From assembly GCA_946186185.1 (NCBI GenBank), contig CAMHMJ010000002.1, positions 62,001 to 126,000 on the forward strand: DNA of 64,000 bases. The letters run 5' to 3'. This document shows, piece by piece, positions 24,511 to 32,173 of the stretch. The position numbers were made by a program, and so were the translations under genes. The notes below the pieces were generated by a model, which was not told where the DNA came from, ran no database searches, and worked only from the letters and a program-made list of their open reading frames with translations. This DNA is from an uncultured Treponema sp. Its GTDB lineage: Bacteria; Spirochaetota; Spirochaetia; Treponematales; Treponemataceae. Within the stretch, counting starts at the first letter, position 1. Each line of letters opens with the position of its first letter.

Positions 24511-27243
24511 ATGAAATTAAAGCGTTTGATTCTGGGTTCCCTTATCTTCTCTTTTGCTTCCCTTTCATTTTCACTGGATTCAGGTAAGCCTGGTACTTTT
24601 GAAAATGCCGCTCCTGAAGCTATGAAGGAAGTTCTGGAACTTGATAAAAAACTTTCCCCTGCAGACGATGAATTTGTAATCTACTATGTTCGAAAAGATA
24701 AAAATTATGCTCCCTGGGCCCTCTGGATGTGGGCTGTTCCCGGAGGAGACGGAGGGGCAGCCTGGGATTACACTCAGAACTGGTCCGTTCAGGACGGAAT
24801 AGGGTACATGCGCTATAAACTGGACGGTTCTTCTACCGGCGGAACTAAATTTGTTTCCCTGGACGGAACTGTGGGCTTAATTGTCCGCCAGAAGGAAGAG
24901 TGGAATAAGGACGGTTCAGAAGACCGTATCTGGAATACAAATACTTCAAAGAAGGTTGCAATTTTTTCCGGAAACCAGCAGACCTATGCAGCTGCTGATT
25001 ATAAGCCTTCCATTACAAAATCAAGCCTTGTAAGTCTGAATGAAATCTATGTTAAGCTTTCCGGACGTTACGGTCTTGATACAGACGGCTCTGCTTCGGG
25101 CTTTTCCGTTGTAAATTCAGAGGGAAAAGAGTATAAAATCTCAAAAGTGTACAATGCAAATCATCCGGACAACCTTGCCCTTAATATGACTGCGGATGTT
25201 ATGATTGTTCTGGATGAAAAGGCTTCCGTTAGCGAAACACTTTTCCTTAAAAATGATAAATTCCTTTCTGACTTCAAGATTTCTTCAACGGATCTTGCCG
25301 TGCAGCTTGCAGAAAAATCGGTTCCAAAAAAAGATGAAGTTTTAGGCTGCTCCTTTGACGGTGAAAAAGCCCGCTTTGCTTTGTGGGCACCAACTTCTGC
25401 TTCCTGTATCCTGAACCTTTATGAAAACGGCACTGAAGAAGAACCGTTTAAAACCTTCGAAATGACCCTTAATTCTAAAACAGGAGTGTGGTCTTATTCA
25501 TATGAAGGAAAAGATATTGACGGTAAATTCTACGATTTTACCCTTTCAAACTCAAAGGGAAAGGTAAAGGTTTTAGACCCTTATGCAAAATCCATGGCTG
25601 CCTATGAAGGAAAGGGCGGTTCCGGACGTGCAGCGGTTATAAATCTTTCTGGTGAAAAAGCCGGTGTTCAGAATGCTTCCTATGTAAAGCTTAATCAGCG
25701 GGAAGATGCCGTAATCTATGAAATCTCTGTCCGAGATTTCACGATTTCTCCTGATTCCGGAGTAAAAAATATTCCTGGAACTTACAAAGCCTTTATTGAA
25801 AAAATACCGTATCTTAAGGAGCTGGGAATTACCCATGTTCAGCTTCTTCCTGTTTTGAACTTCTATTTTGGAAACGAAAACGATAAAAACTATGAAGATG
25901 CCGGTACCGTAGGAAATAACAACTACAACTGGGGTTATGACCCTCATAACTATTTTACACCGGAAGGCTGGTATGCCTCAGATGCAAATGACCCTTACTG
26001 CCGTGTCCGGGAGCTTCGTGAGCTTATCGACGAGTGCCATAAAGCCGGTCTTGGTGTAATTCTGGATGTCGTATACAACCATATGGCAACAACTCAGTTC
26101 CTTGATGATATTGTCCCGGGATATTACTTCAGAACAGATGTAAAGGGTGCTTTCAAATCGGCTTCAGGCTGCGGAAACGATACTGCAAGCGAACGCTCAA
26201 TGATGAAAAAAATCATCGTTGATTCAACCTCTTACTGGGTAAAGAATTTTAAGGCTGATGGTTTCCGTTTTGACCTTATGGGACTTATGGAAGCCTCTAC
26301 AGTTACTGATTCCTATGCTGCCTGTTCAAAAATCAATCCTTCCGTTCTCTTTGTGGGTGAAGGCTGGAAAATGTACAACGGTGAACGGGGAACTGTGGGA
26401 ATGGATCAGAACTACATGACAAAAACAAACTGTGTTTCCGTATTCAACGATGAATTCCGTGATCTGATGAAGGCCGGCGGCTTTAATGAAACCGGCCGCG
26501 GCTTTATCACAAAGAAAAGTACCGATGAAACCCGGCTTTTTGCAAATGTCACCGGAAGTCCTCTTTCAAATTACCGTGCCGATGACCCGGGTGACAGCCT
26601 GAACTATCTTTCCTGCCACGATGGTCTGACTCTTCATGACTGTATCGTTCATAATCTTCATCTGGATGAAAACCGTGACCGCCCAGAGATTATTTCCCGC
26701 TTAAAGCTGGGAAACTTTATCGTACTCACTTCTCAGGGACTTTCATTCCTTCACGGAGGACAGGAGAGGGGAAGAACAAAACCTAACGTAAAGGGCGCAA
26801 AAAATGAATCCATCGGAGCCTTTGTACGAAACAGCTACGATTCTTCAGATAATATCAATCAGATTGTCTGGACTCTGGATAAGGATTATGAAGAGCTTCG
26901 TGAGTACACTGCCGGTTTAATTAAACTTAGAAAAACCTTTGGCATTTTCAGAACCGGAGATGCTAAGAAAATAAAAAAGAATTTCACAAATCTCGAGATT
27001 GGGGACACGTTTGGACAGGTGTTTGGATACACCGTAAAGGACGGGAAGAACAGGTGGTTCATTATTATTAACGCAAGAAACGAAGAAGTTAAAATTAATG
27101 CTGGCGTTTCTGTTAATAATGGTGTAATATTAGTAGATAAGAAATCTAGTGATGTGGAGGGGATAAAGAATCCTCAGGGAGTAAGACTTTCTGAAAATGA
27201 GGTTATCCTTGATGCCCTGACCGCAACTGTGATTCGCTTATAA
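24511..27243 (+). CDS. pulA: Exported type I pullulanase
   Basis: Debranching enzyme that hydrolyses alpha-1,6 links in pullulan and limit dextrins. The signal peptide KLKRLILGSLIFSFASLSFS is followed by a CBM41-like starch-binding region (KNYAPWALWMWAVPGGDGGAAW, about 65-90), a CBM48-like domain (FALWAPTSASCILNLY, about 288-305) and a GH13 barrel: YNWGYDPHNYFTPEGWYASD (pullulanase signature, about 472), VILDVVYNHM, nucleophile Asp in DGFRFDLMG (about 585), acid Glu in FVGEGWK (about 616), and SCHDGLTLHD. The start is ATG at 24511 with GAGG upstream (910 residues). First gene of the alpha-glucan block. Confidence 0.93.
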   Translation: MKLKRLILGSLIFSFASLSFSLDSGKPGTFENAAPEAMKEVLELDKKLSPADDEFVIYYVRKDKNYAPWALWMWAVPGGDGGAAWDYTQNWSVQDGIGYMRYKLDGSSTGGTKFVSLDGTVGLIVRQKEEWNKDGSEDRIWNTNTSKKVAIFSGNQQTYAAADYKPSITKSSLVSLNEIYVKLSGRYGLDTDGSASGFSVVNSEGKEYKISKVYNANHPDNLALNMTADVMIVLDEKASVSETLFLKNDKFLSDFKISSTDLAVQLAEKSVPKKDEVLGCSFDGEKARFALWAPTSASCILNLYENGTEEEPFKTFEMTLNSKTGVWSYSYEGKDIDGKFYDFTLSNSKGKVKVLDPYAKSMAAYEGKGGSGRAAVINLSGEKAGVQNASYVKLNQREDAVIYEISVRDFTISPDSGVKNIPGTYKAFIEKIPYLKELGITHVQLLPVLNFYFGNENDKNYEDAGTVGNNNYNWGYDPHNYFTPEGWYASDANDPYCRVRELRELIDECHKAGLGVILDVVYNHMATTQFLDDIVPGYYFRTDVKGAFKSASGCGNDTASERSMMKKIIVDSTSYWVKNFKADGFRFDLMGLMEASTVTDSYAACSKINPSVLFVGEGWKMYNGERGTVGMDQNYMTKTNCVSVFNDEFRDLMKAGGFNETGRGFITKKSTDETRLFANVTGSPLSNYRADDPGDSLNYLSCHDGLTLHDCIVHNLHLDENRDRPEIISRLKLGNFIVLTSQGLSFLHGGQERGRTKPNVKGAKNESIGAFVRNSYDSSDNINQIVWTLDKDYEELREYTAGLIKLRKTFGIFRTGDAKKIKKNFTNLEIGDTFGQVFGYTVKDGKNRWFIIINARNEEVKINAGVSVNNGVILVDKKSSDVEGIKNPQGVRLSENEVILDALTATVIRL

Positions 27244-27279
27244 ATTTAAAGATCTTTTTATTTAATTATGGAGGATAAA

Positions 27280-28461
27280 ATGAAAAGAGTAGTATGTGCT
27301 GCAATGGCTGTTGCTATGGCTGCGTCTTCAGTATTTGCCGCTGGACAGGCAAAATTGAAGGTATGGGAATCTGCTGGACCGGAGAAAAAATTCGTTCAGT
27401 ATGCAATTAATCAGTACAAGAAGGTAGACAAGAAAACAAAGATTTCTTTCGAACCTGTTGAAGCTACTGATGCCCGCGCAAAAATTGAGCTTGACGGACC
27501 AGCCGGAGTAGGTGCTGATATTTTCGTAACACCGCATGATCACATCGGTGCTTTGGTTGCTGGTGGACATGTTCTTCCTGTTGATGATGCTAATGCTTAC
27601 ATGGCAGACTTCATCGATATGGCTAGAATGGGTGCAACTTACAACGGAAAAGTTTATGGTTATCCATTAGGAGCAGAAACATATGCTTTGTTCTATAACA
27701 AAGATCTTATTAAAGAAGCTCCAAAAACTTGGGACGACGTAATTGCATTCGCAAAAACATTCAACAACAAGGCAGAGAACAAATATGCTCTCGTATGGCC
27801 GGTAGCTGATGGATACTATGGATACATGTTCATGGAATCTTTCGGTGCTCCACTTTTCGGACCTACACACGACGATAGAAAGCAGCACAACCTTAACAGT
27901 GCTAACGCTATTAAGGGTCTTACTTATTTCCAGAACCTCAGAAAGCAGATTCTTGACATCCCTGCAGCAGACGCTTCAGGAGACTTCTGTAACGCAGAAT
28001 TTACAGAAGGAAAGGCTGCTATGATCATCACAGGTCCTTGGAAGACAAACGATTTCAAAGCTGCAGGAATCAACTTTGCAATCTCAACTGTACCTGCATT
28101 CCCAGATACAGGAAAAGATGCTGCAAACACATTCTCTGGTGTTCGTCTTGCATTCGTAAGCTCTTACACAGAGTTCCCTGATGAAGCAAAAGCATTTGCT
28201 AAATTCATGACTTCTAAAGATATGCTCCAGAAGCGCTATGAAATCACAGACCAGATTCCACCAAGAAAGGACATCACAACAAACGATCCACTTTCTAACG
28301 GAATCAAAGAACAGCTCAAGTATGCAACAGCTATGCCTACAATCCCACAGCTTGGAACATACTGGTCAGCAATGGGTTCTGCTTACTCAGGAATCTGGGA
28401 CGGCGATCCAGTAAAAACTGACCTTGATTCAGCTGCTGCTGCAATGGAAGCTGCTAAATAA
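27280..28461 (+). CDS. malE: Maltose/maltodextrin-binding protein MalE
   Basis: Periplasmic solute-binding protein for the MalFG importer. The signal peptide KRVVCAAMAVAMAASSVFA has no lipobox, so the protein is free in the periplasm. KLKVWESAGPEKKFVQYAINQYKK, GADIFVTPHDHIGALVAGGHVLPVD and AAMIITGPWKTNDFKAAGINFAISTVPAFP are classic MalE. The start is ATG at 27280 (393 residues), because GGAGG overlaps the alternative ATG at 27268. Codon use is more biased than its neighbours, which suggests high expression. It lies 36 nt after pulA. Confidence 0.95.
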   Translation: MKRVVCAAMAVAMAASSVFAAGQAKLKVWESAGPEKKFVQYAINQYKKVDKKTKISFEPVEATDARAKIELDGPAGVGADIFVTPHDHIGALVAGGHVLPVDDANAYMADFIDMARMGATYNGKVYGYPLGAETYALFYNKDLIKEAPKTWDDVIAFAKTFNNKAENKYALVWPVADGYYGYMFMESFGAPLFGPTHDDRKQHNLNSANAIKGLTYFQNLRKQILDIPAADASGDFCNAEFTEGKAAMIITGPWKTNDFKAAGINFAISTVPAFPDTGKDAANTFSGVRLAFVSSYTEFPDEAKAFAKFMTSKDMLQKRYEITDQIPPRKDITTNDPLSNGIKEQLKYATAMPTIPQLGTYWSAMGSAYSGIWDGDPVKTDLDSAAAAMEAAK

Positions 28462-28536
28462 GCTTTAAGGAAAGTTTTGTATTGCGGGAGGCATAGCTTT
28501 CCGTTAAAACAATTTTCTTTAATATTTTAGTCGGTT

Positions 28537-28574
28537 ACAGAGTGTACACCGTTTTTCCGCGGTGTGCGCTCTGT
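28537..28574 (+). other. malE-malF intercistronic hairpin
   Basis: ACAGAGTGTACACCG (28537-28551) and CGGTGTGCGCTCTGT (28560-28574) form a 15-bp stem with two G-U pairs and an 8-nt loop, 14 nt before the malF AAGGAG. With no T run it is not a standard terminator. It is more likely an mRNA stability or processing element favouring malE over malF, as intergenic hairpins do in other mal operons. Confidence 0.7.
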
Positions 28575-28599
28575 TAAATTCTTTATTAAGGAGTATGGA

Positions 28600-30690
28600 A
28601 TGAGTAACACCGTAGACCCAGAAAAACTAAAAAAAGCACCTTTGGCATCCAAATGTTTTATGGGCTTAGGACAGATACTGTTTTTGAAGCAGTACATTCG
28701 TGGCGGACTTTTTGCACTTGTAGAAGTAGTCATGATTTGCTGTGTCATCTTCGGTACAAAACAGATTATTCCTGCAAACAAATCAGAATATGATGATATG
28801 CAGGGTCTTCCGGATACTGTAGAAATGGTAGAGTATCTGCAGGACAATGACTACAAGAATGTAGACAAAATTGTTGCTGCCCGCACAAAGGCTATGAAGT
28901 CTTTCATTGAAAATAAGGCAGTAAAAGACATTAACAAGAGCATCGCTCTTGCTGAAAAAAATCTTGCAAAAGCAAATGCTGAACTTGAAAAAGCTCAGAA
29001 AATTTATGATAAGGCAGAAGCTTCTGGAAAAGAAAAGAAAATTGACAGAACTTCAAGCGATTTAAGTGATGCAGAAGAAGCAGTCAGCACTCTTGAAGAC
29101 GCTTTGAGTGAACTTGAAGCATTGAAAGAAACAGCTGATGAAAACTACGAAGCAATCACATACGATGTAGGTTCAATCGATGAATTGTCTGATTCAATCG
29201 ATGCAATCGATACATTCGTTTATGACACTGAAAACAACGAGATCGTTGAAATTTATGAAAAGCTTCACCTGAAGTATGACCGCCAGCTTTCAAAAGCAAT
29301 GGCAGCAATTGCAGTAAAGAACTACAATGCTGAACTTAAGGAAGTAAAGGCCGGTCTTAAGGGTGCTTCTAAAGAAGAAAGAAAAGAAGCCCTTGCTGAA
29401 GTTGCTAATGAATTTGACGAACATTATGACGGCTGTGATATCTGTAAAAAGGCTGCTCGTAAGGGTTATAGAACAACAGCTCACAGAGCATGGTTCTGGG
29501 GTCCTTTAGTAAAATCAATTGCCGGTCTTATTACACTTGGTTCTAAACAGCCTACAACCGTTACAAAGTTCATGGATCACTCAGTATTCATGATGATTAA
29601 CGGTATCCTTTCTCTTATTATTATTGGATTCTTTGTTGTTCTTTATATCATCAATATAAACAGCGCAAAGCTTGCAGTAAAGAAAATTCTTAAAAACAAT
29701 AAATTCCCGACAATGCAGGAAGCAAAGAATGATATTTCTCAGAATGCATTTGCTACAATCGGTATTTCACCTAGCGTAGTAATGATTGCTATCTTCTCTC
29801 TGGTTCCGCTTTTGTTCTCGGCTCTGGTTGCGTTCACGAACTATTCTTCTCCAGACCATATTCCGCCGAACAACCTTGTTGACTGGGTAGGTATTGAAAA
29901 CTTTGTAACCATGTTCTCCACAAGAATCGGAGGCGGTGAGTGGGCAAAGACCTTCGGATGGACAGCTATCTGGACAATCGTTTGGGCCGTATTTGCAACC
30001 TTTACCTGTTTCTTCGTTGGATTCTTCTATGCATTCGTTCTTCAGGACAAGCGTGTTGTAATTCCAGGTTTCTTCCGAACTGTTTACATTCTTCCATATG
30101 CTATTCCAACAATGCTTTCATTGTTCGTTTGGGCAAACCTTTTGAACGGTACTATCGGACCTATCAACAGAACATTGCAGATGATTGGCCTTATTGAACA
30201 GCCAATCCCATGGCTTTCTCATCCTAATGTTGCAAAATTCTCATTGATTTTCGTAAACATCTGGATTGGATTCCCATACTCAATGATTCTTACAACTTCT
30301 TCAATGACCGCTATTTCTAATTCATTGTACGAAGCTGCAGTTATCGACGGTGCTACAAAATGGCAGCAGTTCAAGAGCATTACATATCCGCTCGTTATGT
30401 TCCAGCTTAAACCAACACTCATCATGCAGTTTGCCGGAAACATTAACAACTTCGGATCTGTATTCTTCCTTACTGGTGGTGGACCAAACATGCCACAGCC
30501 AGGACTTACCACAACAACAGCCTGCGGTGCAACTGACCTTCTTATCTCATGGATCTATAAATTGACTATGAGTACACCTTCGCGCTACCACCTTGCATCC
30601 GTACTTTCTATTCTGGTATTCGTTGTTCTTGTACCGTTCGCTCTGTACAACTTCACAAGAACCAAGTCATTCAAGGAAGGAGAATTATAA
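28600..30690 (+). CDS. malF: Maltodextrin ABC permease MalF with a large coiled-coil extracytoplasmic domain
   Basis: Inner-membrane permease, 696 residues, about 180 longer than E. coli MalF. TM1 (about 28-55, GGLFALVEVVMICCVIFGTKQI) is followed by about 270 residues that should lie outside the membrane: two coiled-coil stretches (about 105-190 and 215-275) and Cys279-x-x-Cys282 in GCDICKKAARKGY. TM2 (about 330-355) and the core helices follow, with the MalK-docking EAA loop EAAVIDGATKWQQFKSITYPL. The start is ATG at 28600, with AAGGAG 6 nt before; a longer frame starts inside the upstream hairpin. Pairs with MalG. Confidence 0.9.
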   Translation: MSNTVDPEKLKKAPLASKCFMGLGQILFLKQYIRGGLFALVEVVMICCVIFGTKQIIPANKSEYDDMQGLPDTVEMVEYLQDNDYKNVDKIVAARTKAMKSFIENKAVKDINKSIALAEKNLAKANAELEKAQKIYDKAEASGKEKKIDRTSSDLSDAEEAVSTLEDALSELEALKETADENYEAITYDVGSIDELSDSIDAIDTFVYDTENNEIVEIYEKLHLKYDRQLSKAMAAIAVKNYNAELKEVKAGLKGASKEERKEALAEVANEFDEHYDGCDICKKAARKGYRTTAHRAWFWGPLVKSIAGLITLGSKQPTTVTKFMDHSVFMMINGILSLIIIGFFVVLYIININSAKLAVKKILKNNKFPTMQEAKNDISQNAFATIGISPSVVMIAIFSLVPLLFSALVAFTNYSSPDHIPPNNLVDWVGIENFVTMFSTRIGGGEWAKTFGWTAIWTIVWAVFATFTCFFVGFFYAFVLQDKRVVIPGFFRTVYILPYAIPTMLSLFVWANLLNGTIGPINRTLQMIGLIEQPIPWLSHPNVAKFSLIFVNIWIGFPYSMILTTSSMTAISNSLYEAAVIDGATKWQQFKSITYPLVMFQLKPTLIMQFAGNINNFGSVFFLTGGGPNMPQPGLTTTTACGATDLLISWIYKLTMSTPSRYHLASVLSILVFVVLVPFALYNFTRTKSFKEGEL

Positions 30691-30692
30691 TC

Positions 30693-31790
30693 ATGAAGAA
30701 ATTTATAAACAAATCAACTCCTATCAGTATTATTTTGAACTTGATTCTGATTATAAACTGTATCATCGTACTTTATCCTGTACTCTTTACAATCAGTTCT
30801 TCATTCTCCGTTTCAAGTTCTCTTGCGGCTTCTTCCGTAATTCCGTTTACAAGTCAGAAGGACGTGTATGTGGAATATCCTTGTGAAACTTGTAATGCCA
30901 CCGGTATTATTCAGAGAAACAAGAAAATTGAAGTTCGTGAAGGTGATGTGGTTACAACAACTGAAGGTATCGTAGATGATCCATGTGAAGCATGTAACGG
31001 TACTGGAAAGATTGGTAAACTTAGATCTTCCTTCTCTTTCAAAAAGCCTTCTTTGTATCAGTACAGACGCCTTCTTACTGATTCAGACAAATATGTTCGT
31101 TTGAATCCGGCAGAAAAGGCAAGTAACGTAAAACCAATGCTTGGTACTAACTACAAGCACTGGTACTTGAATACCCTTAAGATTGCATGTCTTAACACAT
31201 TCATCACCGTTATTATCTGTACTCTTGCAGGTTATATTTTCAGCCGATTCAGCTTTACTGGCCGTAAGCAGATTATGGCTTCCATGATTGTTTTGCAGAT
31301 GTTCCCTTCATTCATCGGAATGGTTGCAACATATGTAATCTTGTGGAAGTTCAATGCTTTGAACACGTTGTGGGGTCTTGTACTTGTATATTCTGCAGGT
31401 TCCATTCCTTTCAACAGCCAGCTTATGAAGGGTTATTTTGATACAATGCCAAAGGATATTGCAGAAGCTGCATATATCGACGGATGTTCTCCACTTCAGG
31501 CATTCATCAAGGTTATTCTTCCGGCTGCTAAACCACAGCTCGTATTCTTGACACTTACATCTTTCACAGGACCATGGATGGACTATATCTTCCCTCGAAT
31601 GGTTCTTCGTTCAGATGATAAGAAGACTCTCGCTGTAGGTCTTTATGAAATGATTAGTGGACGTTCAAACGATAACTTTACTATGTTCGCGGCTGGTGCA
31701 ATTCTTGTTGCAGTTCCATTCGCAATCCTGTTCATGGCTGGACAGAAGACACTTCTTCTTTCTCTTGCCGGTACAAGTGGTAAAGAGTAA
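30693..31790 (+). CDS. malG: Maltodextrin ABC permease MalG with a CxxC zinc-finger-like loop
   Basis: Inner-membrane permease, 365 residues versus about 280-300 usually. TM1 is about 11-34; the following extracytoplasmic loop (about 35-150) contains PCETCNATG (Cys64, Cys67) and PCEACNGTG (Cys98, Cys101) flanking a 30-residue beta-like segment, a layout like one DnaJ zinc centre (CxxCxGxG pairs). The permease core follows, with the EAA loop EAAYIDGCSPLQAFIKVILPAAKP. GGAAGGAG lies 10 nt before the ATG. Two nt after malF; last in the operon. No malK is present, so a shared ATPase elsewhere must energise it. Confidence 0.92.
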   Translation: MKKFINKSTPISIILNLILIINCIIVLYPVLFTISSSFSVSSSLAASSVIPFTSQKDVYVEYPCETCNATGIIQRNKKIEVREGDVVTTTEGIVDDPCEACNGTGKIGKLRSSFSFKKPSLYQYRRLLTDSDKYVRLNPAEKASNVKPMLGTNYKHWYLNTLKIACLNTFITVIICTLAGYIFSRFSFTGRKQIMASMIVLQMFPSFIGMVATYVILWKFNALNTLWGLVLVYSAGSIPFNSQLMKGYFDTMPKDIAEAAYIDGCSPLQAFIKVILPAAKPQLVFLTLTSFTGPWMDYIFPRMVLRSDDKKTLAVGLYEMISGRSNDNFTMFAAGAILVAVPFAILFMAGQKTLLLSLAGTSGKE

Positions 31791-31830
31791 TTTAGTTTGT
31801 AACTATTAAAAAATTCCGTACTTTTTTAGT

Positions 31831-31863
31831 GCAGGTAGCCCAAAGCTGCCTGCATTTTTTTTT
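31831..31863 (+). terminator. Rho-independent terminator of the mal operon
   Basis: GCAGGTAGC (31831-31839) / GCTGCCTGC (31845-31853), 9 bp with one G-U, 5-nt loop, followed by A and nine T. It lies 40 nt after malG. Confidence 0.92.
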
Positions 31864-31901
31864 GCCCGAAAGCCAGCTGAGAGCATGTTTTATAAAAGTG
31901 T

Positions 31902-32130
31902 CCGAATATCGAGTTTGTAAATACAATAAAAAACAGGCGTAAGCGGGGTTCCTGTTTTGAAGGCGCGACAAAGCGGAGCAAATGACAATGCTTGCATTGG
32001 CACTTGTGAAGCGACTCGTGACGGCCCATTGGGCAAAACACTCAGCCACCGCGAAGCGGTACTGCCGTTTTTCAAACAGGGTTCCCGCTGAGAGCCTGTT
32101 TTTGCAGATTTTATAAAACTCGACATTCGG
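31902..32130. repeat. Dispersed palindromic repeat, complete composite form
   Basis: Outer arms CCGAATATCGAGTTT (31902-31916) / AAACTCGACATTCGG (32116-32130), 14 of 15 complementary. Inside are inner arms GGCGTAAGCGGGGTTCC (about 31936-31952) and GGTTCCCGCTGAGAGCC (about 32079-32095), then a core identical over 41 nt to the copy at 14.6 kb, including the CCGCGAAGCGG hairpin. Compared with that copy there is an extra spacer of about 70 nt with small hairpins (for example GCCCATTGGGC). It fills most of the 383-nt gap between malG and the amylase gene; no gene is supported. Confidence 0.87.
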
Positions 32131-32149
32131 GCTAGATATATGATAAAAT
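32120..32149 (+). promoter_or_regulatory. Possible amylase promoter using the repeat's right arm
   Basis: TCGACA (32120-32125, inside the right arm of the repeat), 18 bp, TAAAAT (32144-32149); the amylase ATG is 25 nt further on behind TGGAGGA. The -35 match is 5 of 6. Confidence 0.45.
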
Positions 32150-32173
32150 AAATCTCAAATTTCTGGAGGAATT

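Noticed and set aside
31998..32013. Second sigma-54-like site TTGGCACTTGTGAAGC
   Set aside because: GG-N10-GC spacing fits, but the -12 element is AAGC instead of TTGC and it lies inside the repeat with no suitable start downstream.
31792..32126. Several minus-strand frames of 70-85 codons after malG
   Set aside because: They lie wholly inside the mal terminator and the palindromic repeat.
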